From DATMER01 sp963741305 (GTDB lineage: Bacteria > Acidobacteriota > Thermoanaerobaculia > Multivoradales > UBA5704), in the NCBI GenBank assembly GCA_963741305.1, contig CAVUHL010000003.1, forward strand, positions 8,317,597 through 8,381,596: a stretch of 64,000 nt of DNA. Reading direction: 5' to 3'. Below are positions 41,474 to 50,871 of this stretch, piece after piece; the stretch's first letter is position 1; every line of letters begins with the position of its first letter. Below the pieces are notes generated by a model. That model ran no database searches. It was not told the DNA's origin and saw only the letters and a program-made list of their open reading frames with translations. The position numbers were made by a program, and so were the translations under genes.

Positions 41474-43050
41474 CTGTTTTTAGCGGTAGACTTCTGACGC
41501 GTTTTTGGAGCCTACCAGGGCTAATCGCCTTCGCCCTTTACCTACTCGTGACTGTCGCAGTTGTCACGGGGTTGTTCTATGATGCGGCCTATGCTCTCTG
41601 GACGCGAACAAGTTTTGACACTGTAGGAATCGCGCGTCATACTGTTAATTCGCTACTCATAGGGCTACCCTCAGCCGCCACTTGCGTCGCTGCCGGGATG
41701 TACCTCGCATACCGACTACGCTTTGTCGCTACCCGTCATGCCATCCTCGCAGTAATAGTGCTGTTAACTCCGTATTTTTCTTCGGCTGTTGGTTTATATG
41801 TCGGACTGAAATCATTGTTCGGCCCAAGTCCTTCCGTCTTCGCGGCCGGGCTTGTGATCCGATATCTTCCAATTTGCGCGATCGTACTGTTGCTGGCGTT
41901 GCAGGCACTACCAGCGGGCATTCGACGTGCCGCTGATAATTTACAAGTTCCGCGGACGAAGTTATTCTGGAGGGTTGTTGTGCCTGTAATGCGGCCGACT
42001 GCGTTGCTTCTTTTGATTTTCCTCACTTTCGTAATGCCGCTCGATGTAATCGGTAGCACCGTTGGAGGAGGAGGTCAACTACAGACATTAGGTAATTTGA
42101 TAGCTGATTACGCACGCACCCGAGATGTCCAGAGCACCGCCTCTTTGATGACCGCCCTCTTCGTCCTCGTCTCATCGGCAATTCTGTTCTCATTCATTCG
42201 CTCAGCTACCCAACGGGGTGAACGCTCGTATAAGATTGCAAGCGCTGACTCTCTGCCTGCCGAGCCAATCCGAACAGTCTATTTAAACCCTGTGTTCTTG
42301 CTATTTGTTTGCCTATACGTGATAATTCTGATCACGCTCTTGCGGCAGCGACCTGAGGTTGGCGCTGAACTATCAGCCCTATGGAGAGCCTTTGGCAACT
42401 CAGCTGCCATCATTACTCCGATTTCCATTATTTCCTGCATCTTCGCGCTATTCGTAGGATGCTGGCTCCATTTAGCAGATTTGCGCGCTGCTCGCGCACG
42501 TGAGCGGTTTGTTTTGGCAGCGCTTGTCATACCTACGCTATTGCCGCCCATACTGGCAGGGCAGATAGGCGCTGTGACACAGGGGCTACTCAACATTTCA
42601 GGCGACACCCTCACTGTAGCGGTATGGTACGTATATTTTTTCGGTGCCGTTCCGATACTCGTTGTGGTTAGTCATCCGCTTATTGCCGAGAACGTCTTGG
42701 CTCATGTAGCAGCGAATCACCGTGTCAACGGGTCGGATTACGTTCTTGAGGTGCTTATCCCAACCCTTGGTACGGCACTTTTCGTTGGCTTTTGTTTATT
42801 TGGAGCGATTGCCATGTCAGATGCAGTGATAGTCCGGTATGTAGGTGGCTTTACAAAGACTCTCGGACTATTACTGGCTGACCATCAGGCCGGTGTAATC
42901 TCTCCGGGTGATTACGTCTTCTTAGGTGGGTTAGGATTGTGGACACTGGGCGCTTTGCTTTTCGCTGGAGTGATGCTATACATAAGTCAACATGCAGCAT
43001 ACATCCGCGTTGGTCAACGACCTCCAACATCAGCAATTCGACGGTCCTGA
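41470..43050 (+). CDS. ABC transporter permease, two fused halves
   Basis: This 526-residue protein has about twelve transmembrane helices in two halves, each like one PotB/PotC or FbpB permease. The cytoplasmic coupling loop of the first half is AADNLQVPRTKLFWRVVVP, the EAA-type sequence. The second half has an eroded but recognisable copy, AANHRVNGSDYVLEVLIP. The fusion resembles iron and thiamine permeases of the FbpB/ThiP type. It should form the pore of the importer with the ATPase encoded next. The start ATG 41470 overlaps the preceding stop. Confidence 0.88.
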   Translation: MTVFSGRLLTRFWSLPGLIAFALYLLVTVAVVTGLFYDAAYALWTRTSFDTVGIARHTVNSLLIGLPSAATCVAAGMYLAYRLRFVATRHAILAVIVLLTPYFSSAVGLYVGLKSLFGPSPSVFAAGLVIRYLPICAIVLLLALQALPAGIRRAADNLQVPRTKLFWRVVVPVMRPTALLLLIFLTFVMPLDVIGSTVGGGGQLQTLGNLIADYARTRDVQSTASLMTALFVLVSSAILFSFIRSATQRGERSYKIASADSLPAEPIRTVYLNPVFLLFVCLYVIILITLLRQRPEVGAELSALWRAFGNSAAIITPISIISCIFALFVGCWLHLADLRAARARERFVLAALVIPTLLPPILAGQIGAVTQGLLNISGDTLTVAVWYVYFFGAVPILVVVSHPLIAENVLAHVAANHRVNGSDYVLEVLIPTLGTALFVGFCLFGAIAMSDAVIVRYVGGFTKTLGLLLADHQAGVISPGDYVFLGGLGLWTLGALLFAGVMLYISQHAAYIRVGQRPPTSAIRRS

Positions 43051-43051
43051 G

Positions 43052-44194
43052 ATGGCGACAGGCATGGCTCAAATGCTAGTAGACATTGCTAACGCAGAAT
43101 TGGTGATAGGGCGGCGTCTCCACCTGACGGTTCGCGAGATGCAGGTCCCTCGTAGCACGATTGCGGTAGTACTCGGACCGAATGGCTCTGGTAAGTCGAC
43201 CCTTGCACGATATCTATGCAGAATTGACGGTGCGGAGCGTGTCACGGCAGCGCGCGAGATGAGGCCGCAACCGGCGGGTGTTATGGTGTGGCAGGCGCTG
43301 AATTTGTTCCCACTTACCGTGCGCAGAAACATTGATATTGTTAACCCAAAAGGTGGCGAAACAGCGTTAAAGTATTTCAAGCTGTGGATGCTCCGTGACT
43401 ACCATATAGATAGTCTCAGCGGGGGCGAGCGCCAGAGATTAGCGCTCGCACGTGGATTTGTCACGGAAGCCGATCTCGTTGTGCTGGATGAGCCGACAAG
43501 CTCCCTTGATAGCTCATCTGTACATGACTTGGTAGAAGCGATCGGTGCGTATACTTCACACACCTCTGTGCAGCAGAGTGACTACTTGAAGACGTTGCAG
43601 TCTTCAGAAGGTGGCCCTCTTAGCCGAACCGTTGTGATCATTACGCACGATTTGCGGTTTGTTCGCATGCTTTCTAAATTCACGCGAGTGCGCGTGTTTA
43701 GCTTGTCTGAGGCAGCGCGACATGACAATCATGTGCCGACTTTTATATTGAATAGTCCACCTGGAGGCGAGGGTTACACGATTGATGCTGTGCATACCTC
43801 CCCCCCGGACTTGTTCGTGGCTGACTTCTTTGGTTTGTCAAATATCGTTGGTTACACCGCGACGGTTGGCAAGGCGCGCAGTGCTGGGGACCTGTGTGAT
43901 CGGTACAAGACAGAGGTCGATGGGTGGGTCCTTCTGCAGGACGATGCTATCCGCGTAGTCGAACAGTCGTCAGTCAGCGAGGCCTCATCATGCTTTCCTG
44001 CAGAGGTGATCGGAGGTGAGTTTGTAGGATCCCAACGACGCACACGGCTAGCCGTAGAAGGACGACACGGCGTGTTTGAGATAACGGTGCCGTTCGAGGC
44101 GGTACCGCAGGGCAAGCCGCTATGCGTGCAGATTTCCGTCTCGGACCAAGCCACGCCCGCGATAACCGGGCCCAGGGAGTCACTTCGGATGTGA
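43052..44194 (+). CDS. ABC transporter ATP-binding protein with TOBE-like C-terminus
   Basis: This ATPase of 380 residues starts at ATG 43052, one base after the permease stop (a frame open from 42992 would overlap the permease). It has Walker A GPNGSGKST, a Q-loop (VWQALNLFPLTVRRNI), signature LSGGERQRLA, Walker B LVVLDEPTSSLD and the switch His in VIITHDLR. The C-terminal 120 residues contain a TOBE-like beta domain (FPAEVIGGEFVGSQRRTRL, then VPFEAV), as in PotA- and FbpC-type importers. It should energise uptake by the two preceding subunits. It is the last gene of the operon. Confidence 0.92.
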   Translation: MATGMAQMLVDIANAELVIGRRLHLTVREMQVPRSTIAVVLGPNGSGKSTLARYLCRIDGAERVTAAREMRPQPAGVMVWQALNLFPLTVRRNIDIVNPKGGETALKYFKLWMLRDYHIDSLSGGERQRLALARGFVTEADLVVLDEPTSSLDSSSVHDLVEAIGAYTSHTSVQQSDYLKTLQSSEGGPLSRTVVIITHDLRFVRMLSKFTRVRVFSLSEAARHDNHVPTFILNSPPGGEGYTIDAVHTSPPDLFVADFFGLSNIVGYTATVGKARSAGDLCDRYKTEVDGWVLLQDDAIRVVEQSSVSEASSCFPAEVIGGEFVGSQRRTRLAVEGRHGVFEITVPFEAVPQGKPLCVQISVSDQATPAITGPRESLRM

Positions 44195-44744
44195 TAGGCA
44201 AGACGCCACCGGCTCCCTCCCGCCCCCCCGGAGCCGCGGGTGACCGTCAACTGTGTTCACGGGTACGTCTCTTTTAACCAGGCCGCCCTCTCTCTGATGG
44301 GGCTGACCGAATCTCGCGAGTGGAGCTCCTCTACGACCAGGACACCGGCTTGCTTGGCTTCCGACGCGAGGAGGCGGGCCAAGGCTATGCCATGACCAGG
44401 GACCGCCAGTCGCGGCCCCGAAGCTTCTCAAGCAGGTAGACGCAGGTCAGGGGAAGTACGAGCCGCCCTCGTAGATGCCGTCTGGGCCATTCCATTTGGC
44501 ACCGCCGAAGGGACAGCAGGAGTAGGGCGACCCCGAAGTGTTCGGCTGGCACCTCTTCCCCTGCGCACGCCAGGCCGCCACATGCTTCTTCCACGTAGCT
44601 GCATCCGCGATCCCCTGCACCCTGCACCGCTCAGCCGGTCATGCTCAAGACGGGGTTCGTGCAGCGGGTACGCCGTGTTGCGCGGCGAGAAGGCTCCCGA
44701 CGACGCGCTGGCCCGCGAGCTGGGCGCGATGGGGCTGCTCTGAG
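44195..44744. other. Gene remnants between the ABC operon and the DHFR-like fragment
   Basis: High-GC sequence resumes here with no intact gene. Two coding-looking scraps on the plus strand are visible: one near 44316-44437 (VELLYDQDTGLLGFRREE) ending at a stop, and one near 44665-44743 (AVLRGEKAPDDALARELGAM) ending at a stop 1 base before the DHFR-like fragment end. They look like 3' ends of decayed genes left by recombination at the boundary of the cargo modules. Confidence 0.5.
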
Positions 44745-45248
44745 TCAGCGCGCGCGCCGGTAGTGCATGGCGACCGCGCCGCTGCGGAGCGGCTTCGCCG
44801 AGACCAGCTCGAGCCGTCGCGTGCTGGGCAGCCCGCTCTGGTACAGGGTCGGGCCGTGGCCGGCGATCCTGGGGTGGACGAGGAACTTGTACTCGTCGAT
44901 CAGATCCAGCCGGTCCAGCTCGGTCGCGAGCTTGCCGCTACCGAGGAGCACGCCGGCCGGGGTCGCGTCCTTGAGCTTCTGCACACCCGTGCGCAGGTCG
45001 CCGGCGATGTGGTGGCTGTTGGTCCACGGGAAGTCCTTTCGCGTCGACGACACCACGTACTTCGGCTTGGCCTCCAGTTTGACCGCCCACTCGCGCATCG
45101 CCGGCGGCGCCTCCTCGTCGCCGCGGGCGACCGCCGGCCAGTAGCTCTCCATCATCTCGTAGGTGACGCGGCCCCACAGCATCGCCCGGAGCGAGGTCGC
45201 AGGCACTTCCTGCGGGGGCACCTTGTCCGCGACGAGGTGGCCCCCCAC
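44745..45248 (-). pseudogene. Dihydrofolate-reductase-family (RibD C-terminal-like) fragment
   Basis: The frame encodes about 167 residues that match the middle and end of stand-alone RibD-C/DHFR-like proteins: LWGRVTYEMMESYWPAVA, KYVVSSTRKDFPWTNSH, LLGSGKLATELDRLDLIDEY, HPRIAGHGPTL. The usual beginning (MRKxxxxxxxSLDGxxA, the nucleotide-binding strand) is missing, and the frame only opens 12 bases from the end of the GTPase gene at 45261. The N-terminus was therefore lost at the module junction. The C-terminus is complete. It is probably non-functional. Confidence 0.7.
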
Positions 45249-45260
45249 TCCTGGGCGCCT

Positions 45261-47093
45261 TCACCATGCCATCGACGCGAGTTCCCCTAGGCTATTTTCC
45301 AGCCGCGCCCGCAGCTCCCGTAAATGCTCCACTCGCTCGTTCCCCGACGCCATCTCAGCCTCGGCCGCGTCACGCTTAGCCAGAATCTCTCTTTGAAGGG
45401 GCATCAGGACGTCGGCATCAAAGATGGCTCCCTGCTTCTCAAAGCTCTCAAAGACCTGATCCCTCGCTACGGCGAATTTCTCATGAAGCTCCTGCCGAAG
45501 CCGACCGAGAGCCTCTAAGGCCCTTTTCTCCTCGACCATTCCCCACACAGAGGCCGTTGCTGCTCCTAGGGCCAGAAAGGGACCGACCGACTGCAGGAAA
45601 TGACTTGTCGAATGGCTGGCTCGGATCATAGCATCGGAAGATAGATGTAAATGAAAAGTAGAATTGATGTGGTCCACCGTGTTCGTGATGGCATGATCGA
45701 GGTGGGTGATTGCTACTCCTTCGTGGCCGCCGGCATGCCAGGAACCTGAGGCATTGCCGATATGTTCCATACTCCCGGTGCCGGAACTCGTCGCGAGAGC
45801 CGTCGCTGCATCCTGTGACGTCTTGACCCCTGTCTGTGCGTTCCCCTTGCTTGTAAGTACGAGAAGTCCCGCGAGACCAGCGGCGACATTCTGCAAAACA
45901 CCCATTTGATTCGCCAACCTGGGCGTCTTCAGCAACCTGCTGGTCACGTGCTCCACCTCTCCGCTTCCTTCTTTCACGCGCCTAGCAAACTGTTCGAAGA
46001 GAGGGAGGCTTTGAATTTCTTGTACATCACGCTGTAATAACCCTCCGATTTCTAGGACCTTCCGCTGCAGGCCTTCCTGGATCGCCTCGATCCGGGCTCG
46101 GACTCTACGATGGCACTGCTTTTCCGAAATCGCGAATTGCTCCTGTCCACCACCATGCACTGCCGCCAGAAGTTCATCACCCTCCTCCAAAACTATACGG
46201 GCTGCAGCATTTGCAGCGTCTTTAAACTCACGCCTCAATGCTTTTCGGCTCGTTGCAAGCAATTCGAGGTGCCGGTTGAGGAGATGGAGGAATGCCTTGT
46301 CGGACTCTTCACCACCAGAAAGCGCAAGTATGGCCTCGTTTGTTCCGCCGAGAACAAAACGAATCGCTGTATCGGCCCGACCGAGTAAGTCCCTCTCTTG
46401 AGTCAACTTGTTAAGCGCAGCGACCAGTTCCGCGAATCTCGACTTGTCGATCAACCGCTCGTTATGCTTCTTCGAGCCCTCTAGGTATAGCTTTGCATCG
46501 ACAAATACCACAGGTACCGAGCGGAGCAGAGTGCTTCCTAGCATCTGGTCCAGGTTCTCTCGATAGTTCTCTATTCGTTCATCAGGATCGCCAGCCTCCG
46601 ATAGTAGCTTGTTCACAATTAGGAGCATCTTGGGCCAATAGCGGTGTTCGACGGCTAGTTCCTGAAATTTCGGGAGGGTGATATGATCGAACAGCGCTAC
46701 AGTGAGACAGAAGGCGAGAAGGTCCGAGCGCTCGATCTCCTGGTTTGTCATTTCATCATGGTCCTCGCGCTCTGTATAGAGGCCAGGCGTGTCGACCAAG
46801 CGAAGCCCGGCTGCCAGCCAATCATAAGGCGTACAGCGGTCGGTAGTGATGTCAGCTGAGATAGCGATGTCATCTCGACCTGTCAAAGCCGAGATGATGG
46901 ATGACTTACCTGCACTGTATTGGCCAACAAACGCCAGTGACACCTTGCTGCGCTCGCGATGCTCCCGAAGCTTTCCTTGCACGAGATCACCAATTCTCCT
47001 TAGCGACTCGTCGCCATCACTCAGCACGACTATAAGCTGGCTACAATACTCTTCAACGTCTCGATGCCACTTATCAAGATCCAAACTTTTCAA
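45261..47093 (-). CDS. Dynamin-like GTPase (second of a pair)
   Basis: This large GTPase of about 610 residues has P-loop GQYSAGKSS (near residue 57), switch Thr in ADITTDRCTPY, G3 VDTPGLY and G4 NKLL, then a long helical region. A Gly-rich hydrophobic segment (VLQNVAAGLAGLLVLTS), a His-rich spacer, a second hydrophobic segment (VGPFLALGAATASVWGMV) and a C-terminal coiled coil follow. This is the layout of bacterial dynamin-like proteins that act on membranes. The start is uncertain: TTG 47093 has AGGAG six bases upstream and leaves a 20-bp overlap with the upstream GTPase; TTG 47168 would give 635 residues and a 95-bp overlap. The tight overlap means the two GTPases are co-translated and probably form one complex. 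Anti-phage defence is an inference from known dynamin-pair systems and from its place on a phage-like element. Confidence 0.85.
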   Translation of the reverse strand: MKSLDLDKWHRDVEEYCSQLIVVLSDGDESLRRIGDLVQGKLREHRERSKVSLAFVGQYSAGKSSIISALTGRDDIAISADITTDRCTPYDWLAAGLRLVDTPGLYTEREDHDEMTNQEIERSDLLAFCLTVALFDHITLPKFQELAVEHRYWPKMLLIVNKLLSEAGDPDERIENYRENLDQMLGSTLLRSVPVVFVDAKLYLEGSKKHNERLIDKSRFAELVAALNKLTQERDLLGRADTAIRFVLGGTNEAILALSGGEESDKAFLHLLNRHLELLATSRKALRREFKDAANAAARIVLEEGDELLAAVHGGGQEQFAISEKQCHRRVRARIEAIQEGLQRKVLEIGGLLQRDVQEIQSLPLFEQFARRVKEGSGEVEHVTSRLLKTPRLANQMGVLQNVAAGLAGLLVLTSKGNAQTGVKTSQDAATALATSSGTGSMEHIGNASGSWHAGGHEGVAITHLDHAITNTVDHINSTFHLHLSSDAMIRASHSTSHFLQSVGPFLALGAATASVWGMVEEKRALEALGRLRQELHEKFAVARDQVFESFEKQGAIFDADVLMPLQREILAKRDAAEAEMASGNERVEHLRELRARLENSLGELASMAW

Positions 47094-49671
47094 GGACCAC
47101 TCCTCTCTTTGTTTCGAGAAAAGACTCAAAGCTAACTTTCTCTTGTAGCGTCTTTGAGAGTTTGTCAAGGTCGATCTTCAGACGCAGACGGCCATTAACC
47201 TTTATCGTCATAAAAACCCCGAACTGTCGATCGACTCCCCGGATTCTTTGCTCAACGGACGGCCTGCTGAGAGGTTCCGAGGACCCCTCTGTCCAATCCA
47301 GAACGCGTTTCGCAAAGAGGTGGCTCGCGTCCTCGCTCGCCTGCCTTAGCGCGGCCACAGTACCCGCCATCAGGAGGCTCACGCTCTCCATCGTTTTCGC
47401 GAGGCCGGCGAAGTACTCTAAATAGCCCTGTGTAATCTGGCCGGCGCTGCTCCGCAAGCTTTTAAGGGTCTCTGATTCGAGCTTCTTATGGTAGGCGTCA
47501 ATCTGAGAGCGCAACGACCTCTCAATGGATTGAGCAGCCTTTGCTCTCTTTGAAGCCTCAGATTGAAATAGAGATGATATAGCCCTAACGATTGCAGCTC
47601 CAATGTGCACGAGGGGAGCAAGTGGGGCAGCCATAAGAGATAACACGGCCCCGGCGACCGTCAGCACGATGCCGGCCACCTTCATGACCGTACGCGCTAG
47701 CGTGCTCGCATCCTGTTCGGCCAGATAAACAGAAGGCCCGCCAAGCGAACGGGATAGTTTCAGCTCGAGTGATGTCTCTTTGATGATCGCCTCGACCTTC
47801 TTGCTGAAGCTGGTTTCTACTTTGTTCACTAGCCTCTGTACACTTTTCTGCGGCGCCAGGCGCTCCATCGTAGCGGACCAGTCAGCGTTCAAGGTTGCCT
47901 CAGAGGAGGACCAGTGCTTCTCGGCAAATTTAGGGGCCTCGCTGTTCAAGGAGAGCATCAGATGGTTGAGGCCTGACTTGAGGTCACCTTCGGCGTCCTT
48001 GGCCGCGGCTCGGAGCCTACGAGCTCCTGCCTCACCTTGTTTCTTCAAGGTCTCTGCTGAATCAGCGAACTCGACTCTTTTTTGCTCTGCCCAGGTCTTC
48101 GCAGGAGCCAGTTCACCGGGCAACATTCCGAGCAAAGTCTGACTTCTCCGTATTGGCCCTTCGTCCACAATCGTGACGCGAAAGGTATCCAGAAGCCGCT
48201 GTATTCCGCTGGCGCGCCACAAAGCTTCTGATTCTTGGGAGTCGGCCTCTTTGAGCGCTAGCAACGCTGCAAGTAGATGGACCGGAATCACCTCGAACCT
48301 AGCCCCTCCGAACGCTGCACTTGCATAGCGCCGAATACGTGCCTCATGATCTCTGATCTCTGCGGCTGGCATCAAACCTTCTGCACTCTCCAGTTTCGCC
48401 TTTAATATATCCGCATCGTCAATGGCTGACTTGAAATTGAGGACGATAATGAGGGGCTTGGCTAGCTCGCGAACCGAGGAAAGCACCTGAAAATCGCTTT
48501 CTTGCTGGCTATCATCGGTGACCAGCAAGCACACCATATCTGATTCAGGTAACACTGCTTTGGCGATAGTTGCGTCTTCCGGATTCATTGCGGCACCAAA
48601 GCCTGGCGTGTCGAGGATCCGCAGACGTTCCCATTCGTATGTTCTGACGATTCGTGTAGTCCGCTGGGCTCCTCGGCCGATCCCGGTGTTGCCACTCTTA
48701 GCGAGGATCGCATGGAGGGTAGACTTACCTGCCTTGGTTCTTCCGAGAAAGGCAATAGTGACCCTATCCAGTGAGCGCCACTTGCGTTCGAGGGATACCC
48801 GAAGCTGCTGACTATGATGAAGTAAGTGCTCCTTCAACTCTCCTTCCGCTCTCAACGCAGTCTCTAGCATAGACTTGGCCGTGTGTGCCTCGCTTGGCTG
48901 CGCCTTTTTATGGAGATCCGCAATAGCCAAGGAGAGAGATTGGGTGAGCCTTGAAATCGATTGTTCAGAGGCGGCCAGCACCTCTTTAGTGAAAGGGTAG
49001 TCTTCGCGAGCCTGGCGGACACAACTCTCGATAACCTCAGGGTACTCGGCCCCGAGGAGGTACTCAATCCAAGCTCCCTCAACGGTCTCCTTGAACTGGT
49101 TGGGGACCGTTTTTTCAAGGAGTTCTTGGACTGTTCGCGGCTGAAAGAGCTTCCGAAGCGAGCCGACGAAGCGGGCCCCCCATGACAGGCGCCGGCTGTC
49201 CATCGCTATGGAGGCACGGCGAGCATCCTCCAGATCAGTTTGCTGCTTTTGAATCGTCGTTTTCGGGATTTCCCAAGTTTGCGCAGCTTGCTCCAACAAC
49301 TCAAGCTCATCAACATCGAGGTAGCCATCGACAGCGGCTATCTGCGAGAGACGTGTTAAGACGCCTTGGCGCCGTTCCAAGTCGACTTTCGGAAGTAGTT
49401 TCTCGAAGGAAATCCGCTGATCATCGAGCGTTAGGATCTTAGTTAGCTCCCCGCGGATTGTGTCCGAGATCAGAGACTGAGCGAGAGCACGGCTTAGTAC
49501 GTCCTGCGATTGGATGTGGAGCAACCCTCCTGCACAGACTATGTGCGCGGCTAGGAGGAACTCCGCTTCCCGTGATGGAGTCGTTCCCCCTTCTTGCTCC
49601 ATAACATTTTGCAGCGCACGAGCCCCCTTGCTTGGTGCAGGCTGCTGCATAGGGTTATCGAGAATTCGCAC
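47074..49671 (-). CDS. TerB-like domain fused to a dynamin-like GTPase (first of a pair)
   Basis: This 865-residue protein has an N-terminal TerB-like helical domain at about residues 37-135 (FLLAAHIVCAGGLLHIQ, then LTRLSQIAAVDGYLDVDELE, the acidic TerB-type motif). A helical linker leads to a GTPase domain with P-loop GRTKAGKST near 310, RTTRIVRTY, G3 LDTPGFG near 355 and a G4-like LNFKSA. The rest is helical with a hydrophobic hairpin near 665-700 (AGIVLTVAGAVLSLMAAPLAPL), as in membrane-remodelling dynamins. The GTG start 49671 has an AGGAAGGGGG upstream. TerB domains recur in stress and phage-defence proteins, where they are thought to sense or tether to membranes. The pair follows the head operon on the same strand, the usual place for accessory genes on phages. 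Confidence 0.85.
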   Translation of the reverse strand: MRILDNPMQQPAPSKGARALQNVMEQEGGTTPSREAEFLLAAHIVCAGGLLHIQSQDVLSRALAQSLISDTIRGELTKILTLDDQRISFEKLLPKVDLERRQGVLTRLSQIAAVDGYLDVDELELLEQAAQTWEIPKTTIQKQQTDLEDARRASIAMDSRRLSWGARFVGSLRKLFQPRTVQELLEKTVPNQFKETVEGAWIEYLLGAEYPEVIESCVRQAREDYPFTKEVLAASEQSISRLTQSLSLAIADLHKKAQPSEAHTAKSMLETALRAEGELKEHLLHHSQQLRVSLERKWRSLDRVTIAFLGRTKAGKSTLHAILAKSGNTGIGRGAQRTTRIVRTYEWERLRILDTPGFGAAMNPEDATIAKAVLPESDMVCLLVTDDSQQESDFQVLSSVRELAKPLIIVLNFKSAIDDADILKAKLESAEGLMPAAEIRDHEARIRRYASAAFGGARFEVIPVHLLAALLALKEADSQESEALWRASGIQRLLDTFRVTIVDEGPIRRSQTLLGMLPGELAPAKTWAEQKRVEFADSAETLKKQGEAGARRLRAAAKDAEGDLKSGLNHLMLSLNSEAPKFAEKHWSSSEATLNADWSATMERLAPQKSVQRLVNKVETSFSKKVEAIIKETSLELKLSRSLGGPSVYLAEQDASTLARTVMKVAGIVLTVAGAVLSLMAAPLAPLVHIGAAIVRAISSLFQSEASKRAKAAQSIERSLRSQIDAYHKKLESETLKSLRSSAGQITQGYLEYFAGLAKTMESVSLLMAGTVAALRQASEDASHLFAKRVLDWTEGSSEPLSRPSVEQRIRGVDRQFGVFMTIKVNGRLRLKIDLDKLSKTLQEKVSFESFLETKRGVVLEKFGS

Positions 49672-50102
49672 TCTGCCCCCTTCCTGAACCTGTTCTCCTC
49701 AGGGCTTGCAAGGAATCAGTGTCGCATCTGGATAGATCCTGCCGAGCGCCCTATGTGTATGGGCATAGAGCTCTCAGCCTGAGACAGTTATCTCGTGACG
49801 AGCCCTTGGCCGTGCTCGAGGTGAGCGTCTTCTATTGTAGATGATCCTGCTTATCTTCGGAAGTAGGGGGCTCCACCTTGAACTGAGACTGGGAAAAGGA
49901 CCGCTAGTGCAGCACGCTACGGTAGCAGTCTGCCCAGGGCGCCGATCTCTTCCGGCCGATGTGAACGCTAACTCTGGCTCGCCCCAGGGTCGGCGCCTCT
50001 TCGACCTTGCTGACGGCTGAGCGCTCCCGCGCGTATCGCCGAGAGCTTGAGCTACCCCTTTCTACGCTGGCTTTCCCTTCAGATGTTGGTGGTAGGGGTC
50101 AA
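49672..50102. other. Gap upstream of the GTPase pair
   Basis: No convincing gene is visible in this gap. A weak minus-strand promoter (TTCCGA, 17 bp, TACAAT around 49840-49865) could start GTPase transcription independently of the head operon. The composition changes from lower GC on the GTPase side to high GC on the head-gene side. Confidence 0.45.
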
Positions 50103-50507
50103 TTAATTAACGTTTCGCGATGCTGCGGCACTAAGGAGGGCATTCACGCGCTCTAGATCCCGTACGAGCGCTTCGAGCTTCGCCTGCATCTGCGCTTCCA
50201 GGGCTAGAAGCTCGGCCTTGTGGCGGCGCTCGCGCTCTTCGGCGAGTTCCTTCAGGGCCTCTCGCTCGCGCTGGTAGGCCTCCTGTCGCAGGGCGTGGCC
50301 CTCTTCCATGATGCGGACGTCGAGTTGGATCTGCTCCTGGCGCTTCTCCTGCCGGCGCTGGAGCCAGCGACGGAGGACTTCCAGGAAGGCGGCGCTTCCT
50401 CCGAGGGCGGCGAGGCCGGTGATGGTGCGGTCGACGAGCTCGCTCATGCGGAAGGCCCGGGTGATCTTCAGGCGGTAGCCGGGGGTGAGGGAAAGATTGA
50501 CTTGCAT
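50103..50507 (-). CDS. Small phage protein with hydrophobic segment and coiled coil
   Basis: This 134-residue protein starts at ATG 50507 (GGAGA upstream). It has a moderately hydrophobic segment near residues 28-45 (TITGLAALGGSAAFLEVL), then about 85 residues of highly charged coiled coil (QRRQEKRQEQIQLDVRIM, REREALKELAEERERRHK). It is the last gene of the head operon. A membrane-anchored coiled-coil protein at this position could be a head-tail accessory, an envelope-associated factor or a spanin-like protein. No specific family is recognised. Confidence 0.65.
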   Translation of the reverse strand: MQVNLSLTPGYRLKITRAFRMSELVDRTITGLAALGGSAAFLEVLRRWLQRRQEKRQEQIQLDVRIMEEGHALRQEAYQREREALKELAEERERRHKAELLALEAQMQAKLEALVRDLERVNALLSAAASRNVN

Positions 50508-50568
50508 CACGATCTCCTAAGAAGAAGACCCGCCCGGCGCCGAGGGGCGACGCCGGGCGGGTACGGGA

Positions 50569-50856
50569 TCAGCCGCGCTTGCGGGTCGGGGGCGCGACGG
50601 AGCCCGGCGCCGGATCCTGGACGCGCTCGGGCTTAAGAAGCTCGATGACTTCCATGTCCGGGGGCGCGGAGTCCACCTTCTCGATGCGCAGCTTGGGGTC
50701 GTCGGCGAGCTGCGGGGGCAGCTCGGCGGCACGGACGTAGACCGGCTCGAGGCCGAACGTCAGCACCTGACCGTCCACGTTGACGCGACGGGTGGCGTTG
50801 GCGGTTTCCAGGACTTCGGCGGTGACACGGATCTTGTAAATCTTCGTCTCTTTCAT
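50569..50856 (-). CDS. Small head-module protein, unknown
   Basis: This 95-residue protein starts at ATG 50856 with AGGAG upstream, 15 bases after the capsid gene. The N-terminal half is beta-rich (KIYKIRVTAEVLETANATRR, VLTFGLEPVYV); the C-terminus is Pro/Lys-rich (KPERVQDPAPGSVAPPTRKR). Small genes after the Mu-type capsid gene often encode head-completion or similar proteins, which would suit it, but I see no signature that decides. Confidence 0.65.
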   Translation of the reverse strand: MKETKIYKIRVTAEVLETANATRRVNVDGQVLTFGLEPVYVRAAELPPQLADDPKLRIEKVDSAPPDMEVIELLKPERVQDPAPGSVAPPTRKRG

Positions 50857-50871
50857 CTCTTTCTCCTTTTC

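Noticed and set aside
44538..45290. 250-codon plus-strand frame
   Set aside because: It is antisense to the DHFR-like fragment, which has clear family motifs.
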